Below, piece by piece: positions 7,774 through 19,000 of a DNA stretch of 64,000 bases (positions are counted from its first letter, which is position 1; each line of letters begins with the position of its first letter). This DNA is from Halorubrum sp. 48-1-W (GTDB taxonomy: Archaea; Halobacteriota; Halobacteria; Halobacteriales; Haloferacaceae). The stretch lies in NCBI RefSeq assembly GCF_003287355.1, contig NZ_QMIM01000003.1, positions 124,001 to 188,000 of the forward strand. The letters run 5' to 3'. The position numbers were made by a program, and so were the translations under genes. The notes beneath the pieces were generated by a model, which searched no databases, had not been told where the DNA came from, and worked only from the letters and a program-made list of their open reading frames with translations.

Positions 7774-10304
7774 TAGTCGGAGTCATTGACAGAGGCGAGA
7801 TCGAAGGATTCGACGAATGTCTCTAATGCCGTCGATAACGTCTCGGCATTGAATGATCTGATCTCTTGCCGATCCCAATCGAATAACTCCTCTCCATCAC
7901 CAGTAAATAGACTCTCTCGTATCCGGTCATACTGGCCGAAGAGGTACTCTTCGAGCAGGGGGAGAATTTCGAATCGCCACGTATCGACAATTTCCTCGTC
8001 TGAAGCGATTTCGAACAGGAACGAATGACCGATTTGTTTTCCTCGTCCAAGATCTGGTTCGGATCGGATTCGGGCGTTGAGCTCGTGGATTGCGATTAGA
8101 GATTTACAGAGGAGGTGATCTTCTGCCCCTGGTGTACTTGCATTAGTTAACACATCTGCCCACGATCCAAGGCCATACTCTTCCCGGAGTAATCGGAGAT
8201 TGGGTGGAAACCCGAGGAAGCGGAATCGTCGCCGAATCGCCGCATCAACGAGTGCAATCGAACGATCAGCGGTGTTCATCGTTCCGATTAGAAAGAGGTT
8301 CGGTGGAATCAAGAACCGATCTCCAGAATGGGCAAGTGAAACCGTAGTCTGGTTCGACCCATCCAACCGTTTATCCGCCTCTAGAGCAGTGATCATTTCT
8401 CCGAATATCTGGGCGAGATTTCCTCTGTTGATCTCGTCAATAATCAAAACGTATCGAGGCGGTGTATCGTCATCATCGGTGGCATAATACTCTTGACGCG
8501 CTCGCTCAGCAAATTCTAGGAAGACTCCGGGTTCCTCATCGTACACCACTGTCCCATCTGCGTTCGTGTCAACACTTAATCCCTCTATAAAGTCCTCGTA
8601 CGTAAACGACGGGTGGAACGTCACTGTCTCTAGCTGGCCGTTATGAGGATCGACGTCGTCCTGATCGTTAATCCACCAATGGGCGAACTGCTTTGCTTTA
8701 TATGTCTTTCCCGTACCTGGGGGCCCATAGAAAACCATTTGGCCGATATCCGTGAGCTGCCGAGCAATCTCTTCACCTCGTTCTGGGCGATCTTTGGCTT
8801 CTAATGGACCCATCTCATCATCGAATGAGAGCGTCTGTGTCGGAGCCTCTATTTCGTAGTTCTCGTTTAGGATAGTGCGGATCTTTACTCGGCTCATGTT
8901 TGGCGAAACACCGCTACGGCTCTGGAGTTCACGAAATAGAACGAAGAATAGCGTTTCCGCTGGCCCGATGTGATTAGTTCGCCCGATCGTGAGTCGCTCT
9001 GCCACCCTCGAAAACTTTTCTTCTCGATCAGTATAGACGCGCTCGATAAGTTTGCAGTGTGTAGCTTCTGTTTCAGTCAGTTCCGCGTTGGGTTGGACAC
9101 TCGAGAGTGAAGTGGTGAACGCTTCGATGATTGACTCGGCAAATATATTGAGAAACCAAGAACGGTCGCGATCTGCAAAGGGTAGTCGAGTCCGGACATC
9201 TACGACTGCCTCGGTTACCGAGTCATATTGATCGACAGCAGGTGGCTGGTCAATGCTCCAATAATGTCGTTTGGCGTCGTCCAGTAGCTCAGGCAGCTCC
9301 GCGAGACAGATGTAGAGCAAATCGAGAGGACATTCTGTAAAATAGGCCCCCTGAGCGAGCTCGAAATTTTTGTCGTACACAAGTCCGTCGTGATCATCGT
9401 AAACCGTCTGAAGACGCTCGCGATAGTCTTCATTTTGGAGGAGGTCTTCATCGATATCAATCGGGTCATCGAATTCCCGAAACTGTCCAAGCGGTAGGAA
9501 GTACCCCTGACCACGGGCCTCCGGCTCCCAAGAATCGTCTGGCGGCCCTTCAAAATCCGTCTGGAGTGTTGATGTGACGGTTGACACTCCCTGCAGCTCA
9601 CGAGTATCTTTTAAAATATGTAGGACGAGATCACCAACCTCGGGCTCACGGAGAGTTTCATAGATCTTGTCGCCGCTTTTAGATTCGCTTCGTGAGAAGA
9701 CTGCAGTACCCAGTGCGAATTTTTCTCCAGGTTGTTTGTACGGTTTATCCTCAATCGATGTGAGTTCGATGAAGACTGAAGGGTCCTCCCGTGTGGTCTG
9801 CAGCATCTCCTCAACAGACCCATATTCGTCGTGAACTTTCTGAACTGCTTCTGGTTGTGGGATAATGGTCCGTGTTAGGGCTTCTTGATCCAGATTGAGT
9901 AGATCGTGAAGACGATAGCTTTCCAATTCGATTGGAACCGGAATATTGAGCCAGAGTATGGTTTCGCTGAATTCTTGGCTGGACTCGGTGTCAGTTGATG
10001 TCCGCTCAGCGACCTGGGACATCAGCTGCTCGGTGAGTTCCCGTGATGGGTCTATTCGATGTATTTGAGCGGCCCATGTGTACCGGTTACTCCCGCGATA
10101 GAACAACACAAAATCGCCTTTATTAATGGATGCCGGATCGACGTGATCTGCTTCCGGAACTGGCCATGCGTGAACCATGGAATCGTCCATTGGCAGCACT
10201 GGCGATGAAATTTCTTCCTGCTCGACACCTCGATGGACGAGTTCGTCAAATACCGCCTGTTCAGTAGGACTCGTAGCAGATGCGAGAACGATACCCGATG
10301 ACAT
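7773..10304 (-). CDS. mcrB: McrB-type AAA+ GTPase with EVE-like N-terminal reader region
   Basis: An 843-aa protein. The C-terminal AAA+ module carries Walker A FYGPPGTGKTYKAK (about residue 521), Walker B/signature VLIIDEINRGNLAQIFGE and the McrB-specific GTMNTADRSIALVDAAIRRRF block, so it is a GTP-driven translocase partner of McrC. The first 330 residues contain two beta-rich stretches (GDFVLFYRGSNRYTWAAQ, and GDLVLHILKD with LQGVSTV) that fit EVE/PUA-like modified-base readers rather than the Escherichia coli McrB N-domain. The gene starts 53 bases after the methylase-like gene and is coupled to mcrC. The reader type suggests that the recognised modification may not be 5-methylcytosine in the E. 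coli context; this is inference. Confidence 0.88.
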   Translation of the reverse strand: MSSGIVLASATSPTEQAVFDELVHRGVEQEEISSPVLPMDDSMVHAWPVPEADHVDPASINKGDFVLFYRGSNRYTWAAQIHRIDPSRELTEQLMSQVAERTSTDTESSQEFSETILWLNIPVPIELESYRLHDLLNLDQEALTRTIIPQPEAVQKVHDEYGSVEEMLQTTREDPSVFIELTSIEDKPYKQPGEKFALGTAVFSRSESKSGDKIYETLREPEVGDLVLHILKDTRELQGVSTVTSTLQTDFEGPPDDSWEPEARGQGYFLPLGQFREFDDPIDIDEDLLQNEDYRERLQTVYDDHDGLVYDKNFELAQGAYFTECPLDLLYICLAELPELLDDAKRHYWSIDQPPAVDQYDSVTEAVVDVRTRLPFADRDRSWFLNIFAESIIEAFTTSLSSVQPNAELTETEATHCKLIERVYTDREEKFSRVAERLTIGRTNHIGPAETLFFVLFRELQSRSGVSPNMSRVKIRTILNENYEIEAPTQTLSFDDEMGPLEAKDRPERGEEIARQLTDIGQMVFYGPPGTGKTYKAKQFAHWWINDQDDVDPHNGQLETVTFHPSFTYEDFIEGLSVDTNADGTVVYDEEPGVFLEFAERARQEYYATDDDDTPPRYVLIIDEINRGNLAQIFGEMITALEADKRLDGSNQTTVSLAHSGDRFLIPPNLFLIGTMNTADRSIALVDAAIRRRFRFLGFPPNLRLLREEYGLGSWADVLTNASTPGAEDHLLCKSLIAIHELNARIRSEPDLGRGKQIGHSFLFEIASDEEIVDTWRFEILPLLEEYLFGQYDRIRESLFTGDGEELFDWDRQEIRSFNAETLSTALETFVESFDLASVNDSD

Positions 10305-10357
10305 ATTCTACTCCGGCGTCCCCCATCTACATAATTCGTGGGTTCACTGAAACGTTC

Positions 10358-12955
10358 TCAACGAGATACTTTCTCAGCGCCCAGATAGTTATTATATTCG
10401 TGGAGCATAGCGTACGTGAATACGAAGAACGCGAGTAAGAGTGTCTCTGCGTTTGTTTCTGGATCATTGAGAAGCCGCCCGTGAGCAATCTCGTTACGTT
10501 TCTTCCGAACATCCTGCATCACCTCCCATAGGTCTCCACTGAAGAATTCGTCAATGAGGAGCTTCAATCTCAAGGGCTTCCAGTCTCCTCGGTATCTAAA
10601 TTTGAGCACGGAATTTCCTTCTTCATTCTCACGGTACGCAACATCACCACCTGTATTCTCGACGTAGTCTTGGAGGATCCCCTCAAATTGAGAGGCGGTT
10701 CCACCCATAAATGACCAATAGCGGTCTTCAGAATAGACAAGGAGAAGTTCCTCAATGAGTTGTTCGCGAGTCTCAAAGAGATCAGCTGTACGAAATGTCT
10801 TCTCAAGTTGCCGAATCATATTTTCGTCAACTAGTTCGAAGATAGTGCCGTCTCCAGCAAGTACAGAGCGAAGTCGTTCAACTTCATCTGAATATCCCTC
10901 TAGCTTCGAGAGGGGTGAAACAGCCTCATACGTTGCTGACACTGTGCTTCGATCTGATTCCTCGAGCCCCTGTAAAATTGCTGCTCGGGCTGTTGTGCGT
11001 GACTCATGTGTGTCGTACGGACTAAGAGACGATAACCGATCAAATGTCTCATCAGATAATCGCGGTAGAATAATTGGCAATCTTTCTAACGGTCGAATCT
11101 GTACTCTGACATATTCTGCATCCAAGTTCGGGAATTGATTATCGCTAAGACGTTGGTAGAGCGGTGTATTAAGAAGAATTTGAAGAGCATTCGGGGAATA
11201 TTGGGCTTCACATTTGATGCCAACTACTGAATTATTATAAAGAACTTCATCAGCATCTACATTAACGGAATGCCACTTGACCGGACTGGTTATTGCTCCT
11301 GTTACGAGATCTGGATTCACCATCGGGATTGACCGTGGTAAAACTCCTCTCCTTCTTGACTGGTTTTCCACAGCCGGAGCAAGGGTTTCCGATACATATG
11401 ATGCGGCTGCGGTATCTATCGAGGAAAGAGCCTCGCTCACCTCCCCAAAATTCTCTTCATCAAGCCCATTTTCATCGACAAATTCACGCAGGTCGAATAG
11501 GTACCAACCGATATCCCTGTCCGTTATTTCGCTCTTATCAGCCGGCAGATCTTTTATTACTGGTGTGAAGAATCTCTCCGAAATATTTGATTCGGTTTGC
11601 TCTGACTCCTCAAAATAGAAAATTCGATTTTGACCAGTAACCATACCGGTGGCGATATTCTGAGTGACGTCTTCGAGTGTCGGGTACTGCTGGGTGAAAA
11701 GCGGAGCAGCACCTGGTGCTGAGAGGAGGGTCTGAATGGTAGTACTTGGTAGTTGCCGGTCAACAGTCGTGCCCTCAGCGAAATCGTGACGTTCAGCGGA
11801 CGAGGGGGCATGAACTGCTCCACACATCTCATTCACCCCTCCGAATCTACTGAGATTCACTATTCCAAGGTCATCGTCCTCCTCTGTGCGTTCAACACAG
11901 ATCATCATTGGCTCAACTCCGATGACAGAGAATGCCGATTCTGGAAGCTTAACCAACCGTTGTAGCTGAACGCCTTCTGGAAGAACGTTTTTCCGAAGAT
12001 TGCGAAGTCCATGTGAAGGCAGAATAAAACATCCTCTACCGGATTCACTCAAGGTTCTGCATCCACCGCGTACAAACTGATGCTCGAGTCGTCTGATCTC
12101 GGAAATACGCTGATTCGATTGATCAGCGGATGACTGGCCGTCCATCCTCCCGATTGGGGGGTGGCCAAGTACACAATCAAACCCCTCTTCTGGAAACTGT
12201 GAGATGTCGGTCTCTGGGGTACGCTGGTCAAAGGTTTGTTGTGGATCGGTATATGCACTTTCAACTATTTCGAAGAAATCTGAACAAAGGATGTGGCTCG
12301 CAGGAACTCCCATTTCACCAGAACGCGACTGAGTAATGCCACATGCAAGTCCATTATTGTCTACTCCCCATACCTGGGAAGCTTCTTCAATTTCATCTAC
12401 ACCGGCAATAAGGAGTTCACCACTGCCTGTTGTAATGTCGATCAAGGAGGCTCGTTCCCCGGCACTGACCCAATTTGCAGCGATCTGTGCAACATTTTTG
12501 GGAGTATAGTAGGTTGTTAGATTAGCGGAGTAAGCGCTTTTGAGAAGCTCAATTGCATCATTTCTCTCGATTTCTGAAAGATATGTCTCGGGGAGAGGTT
12601 CAGTACGAAGCGTATCGTGGTAGATGCTCCGGACAATAGGTGCAAATTCTGGGAGTTGAATCCCTCCCACGTACTCAGGGAGATATGAGATATCGAAGTT
12701 TGACCGTGTACCTTGGATGGCGAGTACGGTGCCCTCAATTGAAACAAGAACATAATCGACAGCACTGAATTCGTTCCTAATTTCGTGTAACTGGGAGTCA
12801 TATCCTCTTTGATCGGCTGGACCTGTCGATGACCAAGAATGGACGATGAGGAGAGTGTATTCCCCATCAATCAATAACACTCCATCGGTGAGTTCGGAGA
12901 TACGTGCCTCCTCTGTTACTTCTTGAAGGGATTCTTTGAGGTTGAGTAGTGCCAT
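10358..12955 (-). CDS. Degenerate N6-adenine methylase fused to a HEPN-like C-terminal domain
   Basis: An 865-aa protein. Residues 1-120 are an unassigned N-domain. TYYTPKNVAQ (about 148) and IDITTGSGELL (172-182) are the entry and motif I of HsdM/Eco57I-type adenine methylases. The expected NPPY/F catalytic motif reads GHPPIG at 264-269, so the catalytic Asn is His. Residues about 450-660 resemble a target-recognition region. The final ~170 residues are helical and contain RNEIAH (820-825), which fits the R-x4-H motif of HEPN RNases and toxins. The gene heads the minus-strand McrBC operon (53-base gap to mcrB). I infer a SAM- or DNA-binding sensor with a possible RNase effector rather than an active methylase. 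A simple divergent type I methylase is the alternative. Confidence 0.65.
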   Translation of the reverse strand: MALLNLKESLQEVTEEARISELTDGVLLIDGEYTLLIVHSWSSTGPADQRGYDSQLHEIRNEFSAVDYVLVSIEGTVLAIQGTRSNFDISYLPEYVGGIQLPEFAPIVRSIYHDTLRTEPLPETYLSEIERNDAIELLKSAYSANLTTYYTPKNVAQIAANWVSAGERASLIDITTGSGELLIAGVDEIEEASQVWGVDNNGLACGITQSRSGEMGVPASHILCSDFFEIVESAYTDPQQTFDQRTPETDISQFPEEGFDCVLGHPPIGRMDGQSSADQSNQRISEIRRLEHQFVRGGCRTLSESGRGCFILPSHGLRNLRKNVLPEGVQLQRLVKLPESAFSVIGVEPMMICVERTEEDDDLGIVNLSRFGGVNEMCGAVHAPSSAERHDFAEGTTVDRQLPSTTIQTLLSAPGAAPLFTQQYPTLEDVTQNIATGMVTGQNRIFYFEESEQTESNISERFFTPVIKDLPADKSEITDRDIGWYLFDLREFVDENGLDEENFGEVSEALSSIDTAAASYVSETLAPAVENQSRRRGVLPRSIPMVNPDLVTGAITSPVKWHSVNVDADEVLYNNSVVGIKCEAQYSPNALQILLNTPLYQRLSDNQFPNLDAEYVRVQIRPLERLPIILPRLSDETFDRLSSLSPYDTHESRTTARAAILQGLEESDRSTVSATYEAVSPLSKLEGYSDEVERLRSVLAGDGTIFELVDENMIRQLEKTFRTADLFETREQLIEELLLVYSEDRYWSFMGGTASQFEGILQDYVENTGGDVAYRENEEGNSVLKFRYRGDWKPLRLKLLIDEFFSGDLWEVMQDVRKKRNEIAHGRLLNDPETNAETLLLAFFVFTYAMLHEYNNYLGAEKVSR

Positions 12956-13206
12956 ACTATCCGAGAGCTAACACTCCCCAATGAAACTTCCTCTGGTTGG
13001 GCTTCAGTCGTGAATTGCTAGATACCCGTTATAGAGCATGAGAGCATATCTAGGTCGAATGTAGTGGTTCAGCGCTGAAGGGGCATTAGACGCCACCAAA
13101 CGTAGCTCGATGAGGATCCTCTTTAGAACAATTATTAAGTGTCCTCCATCGGGGGTTATTATTATCGCGTGCCAGATGTCCGACGATCCACTTTCAGAAT
13201 CCTCCT
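12956..13206. promoter_or_regulatory. Divergent promoter region between the two arms of the defence island
   Basis: A 251-base gene-free stretch between the methylase/HEPN-like gene (minus) and the SNF2 helicase gene (plus). It must hold both promoters. AT-rich TATA-like tracts occur near 13129-13140 (AACAATTATTAAG) and 13155-13165 (GGTTATTATTATC), the second about 45 bases before the plus-strand ATG. No long inverted repeat or clear operator was seen. Confidence 0.4.
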
Positions 13207-16065
13207 ATGAGTATTGACACAACCCAACTTCTACCGGGAACAGTTATTCGCAATCGCAACCGACTTTGGCGGGTTGATGCGGTTGATGGCGACGAAATCA
13301 CGGCAACCGCTCTTGATGGACCGACAGCAACACATCGGTTCTACGCGCCGGTAGAGAATATCACCGAAGGGAGCCTCCCTGCGCCCGATACTTCGAAGAT
13401 GGGGAATCCCCAATTTCAGGACCTTCTGACTCAGTCAAATCGGCTTTCCATGCTGCATGGCACAGCCCCACTAATGAGCCTTCAACGTTCACGGGTGATC
13501 CCGACTGAGTACCAGTTGACACCCGTCGTGATGGGACTTGATATGCCTGCAGTACGGCTTTTATTGGCTGACGACGTCGGTCTCGGGAAAACGATTGAGG
13601 CAGGGTTAATTACGAGTGAGCTCCTCGCTCGTAATCGCGCAGAGCAAATTTTGGTAGTTACGCCGGCCAATCTCCGAGACCAATGGCGAGAGGCGTTCAA
13701 GTACTTCTTCCACATTGATGCCGAAATAACAAGCCGCCGTAACCGGAAGTCGATGGAAAAGGACGTTCCACCAGGAACCAGTGTCTGGGAGTACTATTCG
13801 AAACATATCGTCTCTATTGATTACGCGAAGCAGGCCCACATTCGCGGTCAAATCCTAAGTCAAGATTGGGATCTAGTGATTATCGACGAAGCCCATCAGG
13901 CAGCCCGTCCTCACACTTCGTCAGCTAGTCAAACGCCATCGAAACAACGCTGGGAATTTGCCCAGGACATCACCGACGCAACGACACATACACTACTACT
14001 TACAGCGACGCCGCATAACGGCTACACCGATAGTTATGCGAGCCTTCTGCGGATGGTGAATTCTGAAATCGTCTCTGGGGATGAACATAATCCGTCGATA
14101 GATCGCGATATCGCGAAGCGTCACGTCGTCCAGCGACGTCGTGAAGATGTCGAACAGTGGTTTGGTGATGAAGCACAGAATCCCTTCCCGGAGCGAGATC
14201 AGGATACTGTCGAGGTGACACCGACTGATTACGAGAAAAAAGCGTATGACGCAGTTCGGGAATACGGGGATACACTCGTCGAAGCTGCAAAGAAATCCGA
14301 TAATCGGACACTCGCCCAGTGGACCGTCGTTCACTTCCTCAAGCGTGCCCTGTCCAGCCCAGAGGCACTGCGGCGTTCTCTCAAGAATCGACAAGATAAG
14401 ATTGAGACGCGCTTGGAAGAGCTAGGCACGGACGACGATGATATCACTGAGAATGCTGGCATTTCAGAAGGATTAGCTCAGGCGAACGCACTTGATAATG
14501 ATCCTGGTGAAGACTACTCCGAATCGGAACTGGGCGATCGAGTTGAACGAGCTGTTTCTGGCGACCGTGCGGCTATCGAGATGGAACTCGAAACGTTAGA
14601 GAAGACCCTAGCAGCTGCCGAAAAAGTGACCAAGAGTCGCGACAGTAAACTCCAACAGTTGTTGACACAGACCCTGCCTGCGAGATTTACGAGTGGTGGG
14701 ACGATCATCTTCACAAAGTACGTTGATACGTTGGAGTATCTAGAAACCCGAATTGGGGAGATGCTCGAATCGGACTATCCTGATGTTGAGCTCTATACTC
14801 TGTATGGGGAGCTCAATGAAGCGGAGCGCCACGAGCGTTTCCAGCAGTTTGCTGACGCAGATCGTGGCGTTCTGGTTGCGACGGACGTTATCAGTGAAGG
14901 GATGAACCTCCAGTACGCGGCTAATCAAGTTATCCACTACGAACTCCCGTGGAATCCTAATCGGCTTGAACAGCGGAACGGGCGTGTCGACCGCTACGGC
15001 CAGCATGAGGATATCGTCTATATTCGAACGATGGTGGTGGACGATCCGATGGATCGTACCGTCCTCACAAAGCTCATCACAAAGGCCGAGGAAATCCGCT
15101 CGGAATACGGCTTCTCACCACCGTATCTGGGGGATGATGACGGCATTTTGCAATTGCTCGATCCCGATGAGTTGGATACGATTATGCCACAACAGCGGTT
15201 AGGGGACTTCACCTCGGAGAGTACAGAAGAGAGCCAAGAGGGGGCCTTCGATGATGAGGTTCTCGAGCGAATCAAGGATGAATCGTTCTATAATCATAGT
15301 GAAGTCGATCTCTCCGAAGTCCGTCGTCGGCAGGAAGAAACGCAGGAGATGCTGGGTGGGCCAGATGCAGTCGAGGAGTTTGTGAAGAGCGGACTCAATC
15401 TATTCGGCTGTTCGATCGAAATGAAGTCGGACGCTACCTACGCGATCAAGGTTACCAGTGATGAACTCCGGGGCCCTGACATTGAAGACGAATACGAGCG
15501 CGTATCCTTTGATCCGGAGCGGACGGCCGAAGAAGGCGACTTGGAAATGCTGGATATTGCCCATCCGCTGGTCCAGCAGCTTATCGATGCTGTCAAAGAG
15601 GTCGCGTTGACCAGTGATGATCGATATGGTCGGACAGCAATGCGTGGAACAGACGTCGTCGACGAACCGGTTGCCCTCTACACGGTAAAGGTTCGATATT
15701 TCGCCCACACGGGCGAAGACCCGACGGTGATGGAAGAACTGCTCCAGCTCGCACTACCGTTGTACGGAGAGGATCCGCTTTCGGAGCAACAGCTTGAAAA
15801 ACTGATTCACACGGATTCGACTGCTGCAACCCGGACCAAACAAGAGTGGCAGCGTGATCTCAGAAATGCGATCGAGCATGACCAGCGCGAAATGGCGGTC
15901 ACGCGTCGTGCTGACGAACGTCGGCAGGAAATAGAAGAAGAACGCGGTCAGATGCGCGAAAAATTAGAAGATGCCGGATACGGAGCTTCCATGACTGGTA
16001 TTGATAACCTCTCGGTTGCGAGTACTGACCTGTTGACCATCGGTCTCTACTACCCTACACAATGA
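13207..16065 (+). CDS. SNF2-family helicase, DISARM DrmD-like
   Basis: A 952-aa SF2 ATPase. Walker A LLADDVGLGKTIEAG lies near residue 120, and the DEAH box VIIDEAHQAARP near 224. The C-lobe has IIFTKYVDTLEYLE, then GMNLQYAANQVIHYE and PNRLEQRNGRVDRYGQ near 580-600. These are SNF2/HepA hallmarks. The N-terminal 60 residues form a short beta domain, and the C-terminal 280 residues are largely helical and charged. Its stop overlaps the start of the next methylase gene by four bases (ATGA). A SNF2 ATPase of this size followed by a very large adenine methylase is the class 1 DISARM order (drmD-drmMI). The likely role is to translocate on invading DNA. Confidence 0.8.
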   Translation: MSIDTTQLLPGTVIRNRNRLWRVDAVDGDEITATALDGPTATHRFYAPVENITEGSLPAPDTSKMGNPQFQDLLTQSNRLSMLHGTAPLMSLQRSRVIPTEYQLTPVVMGLDMPAVRLLLADDVGLGKTIEAGLITSELLARNRAEQILVVTPANLRDQWREAFKYFFHIDAEITSRRNRKSMEKDVPPGTSVWEYYSKHIVSIDYAKQAHIRGQILSQDWDLVIIDEAHQAARPHTSSASQTPSKQRWEFAQDITDATTHTLLLTATPHNGYTDSYASLLRMVNSEIVSGDEHNPSIDRDIAKRHVVQRRREDVEQWFGDEAQNPFPERDQDTVEVTPTDYEKKAYDAVREYGDTLVEAAKKSDNRTLAQWTVVHFLKRALSSPEALRRSLKNRQDKIETRLEELGTDDDDITENAGISEGLAQANALDNDPGEDYSESELGDRVERAVSGDRAAIEMELETLEKTLAAAEKVTKSRDSKLQQLLTQTLPARFTSGGTIIFTKYVDTLEYLETRIGEMLESDYPDVELYTLYGELNEAERHERFQQFADADRGVLVATDVISEGMNLQYAANQVIHYELPWNPNRLEQRNGRVDRYGQHEDIVYIRTMVVDDPMDRTVLTKLITKAEEIRSEYGFSPPYLGDDDGILQLLDPDELDTIMPQQRLGDFTSESTEESQEGAFDDEVLERIKDESFYNHSEVDLSEVRRRQEETQEMLGGPDAVEEFVKSGLNLFGCSIEMKSDATYAIKVTSDELRGPDIEDEYERVSFDPERTAEEGDLEMLDIAHPLVQQLIDAVKEVALTSDDRYGRTAMRGTDVVDEPVALYTVKVRYFAHTGEDPTVMEELLQLALPLYGEDPLSEQQLEKLIHTDSTAATRTKQEWQRDLRNAIEHDQREMAVTRRADERRQEIEEERGQMREKLEDAGYGASMTGIDNLSVASTDLLTIGLYYPTQ

Positions 16066-19000
16066 GTTCACAAACCTCTACTTCGAGTTCGGCGACCCGA
16101 GGACATCGCGAGACATCGTTCATCGAACCCAGCGGCGGCCTTCTCACGGAGCAACTCATCTACAAGCTACGCGATGAATCGTGTAGTGAGGATGCTGTAC
16201 AACCGCAGACCTTCGCACATCCTGGTGAGTCTACCCCGACTACTGAAGCTGAACTCGAAGGCCGTATTGGGGAAATCTGGGAAGACCTCCAGGAGCGCTG
16301 GGACGAGGTCACCCGAGGGTACGAACTCTATGCGATGGATGTCTCAGAGGCACGTACTCAATGGATGCTCAAGCTCTTCGAGGCACTTGGCTTCGAGCCA
16401 GCATACCAACACTCGAATTTGGTAGCTGGTAAAATTGAGGCTAATCTCTCACATCTTGGATGGGAACCTCGCGAATCAGTTACTGCTGATGCTGAAGGGC
16501 CGAATGCGACGCCGCCTGTTCTGCATACCGTTCGCCCGGACGAAGACAATCCACTTGATGATGGGAATCACCGCGGTGCGGAAGGACGAAAGCAGAGTCC
16601 TCATGATGAACTGCAGCGGTATCTCAATTCAAATGACGATATCCAGTGGAGTATTGTCACCGATGGACTGAAATTGCGACTGGTTCGAGATTATTACCAT
16701 ACGTATACTCGTGGGTATGTTGAATACGACCTCGAGAACATCTTTACTGAACGAAACTACGACGACTTTCGCGCACTATACCGGCTTTGTCACGCTTCAC
16801 GATTTACCCCTCCTGAGGACGAAGACGAGGACGACCCACCGATTGAGCAGCTATATCAGGTTGCGCTATCGACGGGTGTAAAAATCGGCCAGGATCTCCA
16901 GTCCAATGTTATCAGTGCCATCGAAACGCTCGGCACTGGATTGCTAACTTCTGAGATTCGAGAAGCTCTGAGAGAGGGTGGAGAAGAAGAGGCCAAAGAA
17001 TACTACCAAGAAGTCCTGCTAATTGTGTACCGCCTCCTGTTCCTCCTCTATGCAGAACAGCGAGGAATGATGGCCTCTCGTGAAAGCATATATACTGAAG
17101 AATATGCAGTTACGAATCTGCGTGAGAAGGCCGAAACGCGCCGTAGCACCAAGGACGACAACACCGACCTTTGGCACGGATTGCAGATCACTTTCCGTCT
17201 AGTTGAGGAGGGGAATGACGAGCTTGATGTCCCCTGCTACGATGGGATGCTCTTTGATTCGGAACGGCTCGAATGGATATCAGAAAGCGAGTGTCCAAAC
17301 GACGCTCTACTAGATGCAATCGAGGATTTAACTCTCATCGAACAAGAGGGAACTCGGCAGCGGATCTCGTACGCTGACCTCGGGGTCGAAGAGATCGGGT
17401 CCGTCTATGAGAGTCTTCTCGAATTCACACCGAGGCTTGCGACTGAAATCACCGAACTGGAAGATCGGACTGTTTCCCGTGGGGAATTCTATCTATACGA
17501 CCGAGGAACCGAGCGAAGAGAGACTGGGAGCTACTATACCGATCCTGGGCTGGTTCGAGAACTCGTTCAGAGCTCGCTCAAGCCTGTTGTCGAAGACCGT
17601 CTTGAAGACGCTAACACCGCTACCGAACAAGAAAACGCTCTTTTCGATATTACGGTCTGTGACCCCGCGAGTGGAAGTGGTGCGTTTCTGATCGCTGCAA
17701 ACAATTTCTTGGCACAGCGACTTGCACGCATTCGATCTGACAGCGAATATCCGCCTGAAGATGAGGTTCGTGAGGCACGTAGAGATGTCCTTCAGCATTG
17801 TATCTATGCGGTCGACCTCAATCCGATGGCTGTTGAACTGGCGAAAGTCAGTCTCTGGATTAATTCGGCCGTAGAGGACAAGCCTCTGAATTTTCTTGAC
17901 CACCACATCAAATGTGGGAACTCTCTGATTGGAACTAATTCCGAGCTCCTCGAAGGCGAGTTTCCCGTGGATGCATACGAAACATCTGGCGGGCGTGACT
18001 GGCACGTTGGTAATGAGATACGGAAACGGGTCCGGAAAGAAAACAAAGAGCGGTCAAAGGATTCCTCCGAATGCTCGCTTCAGGAGTGGGGTGCGAGTAA
18101 GGAACAATACGTAGACTTGGCTGAACGGCTTGATGCGATTGAAGAAGATGACACGACAGACGTAGAAAAAAAGAAGCAGTTGTACGATGAACTCCGGCAG
18201 TCTGAGGCATTCCAGAAAGAGAAACTAGCGTATGATATCTGGACAGCAGCGTTTTACTGGCCGATGGATGACTCTGCGAGTGAGTACCCATCTCCTTCAA
18301 CTATAGAAAAACTACGCAGAAACCCCCATCCGGATAGCGAGACGCTCCAAGATCTCAAAGAGCGGGCGACTCAAATTGCGGATCAGCAGAAGTTCTTCCA
18401 TTGGGAACTGGAATTCCCTGAGATATTTCATAACAGCGATGGCGGTTTTGATTGTATCCTTGGCAATCCGCCATGGGAAAAAATCAAAGCTGAGCAAAAG
18501 GAGTGGTTTGCTGGCAAACGTGAGGATATTGCCACATCAACATCAAAGAGTCATCGCACGAAATTAATCAATCAACTTCAAGAGGAAGATCCAGATCTCT
18601 ATCAGGCTTGGAAACAGGAAAAAGAAAATTCAGAGAATGCTTCTAAGTTCATTAGAGAGTCGGGTCGGTTCCCGCTGTCTGGTACTGGTGATACGAACAC
18701 ATATCCCGTATTTACAGAGCTCTGTGGGATTGAAATATTAGGTGATACAGGACGATCTGGTATTGTGGTGAAAACAGGCGTTGCTACCGACTATTATACA
18801 CAGGACCTGTTTTCCAAATTGGTGAACGAGAATAGACTTGTGTCATTATATGACTTTGTCAATAAGCGGAATTTATTCCCTGATGTAGCCACTCGTGAAA
18901 GATTCTGTTTACTTACTATGACTGGAATCGAGAATACGGTTCCTGAGTTCGAATTCTCATTCTTCAATTGGACTCTTGATGAATTGCACGAAGAGAAGAG

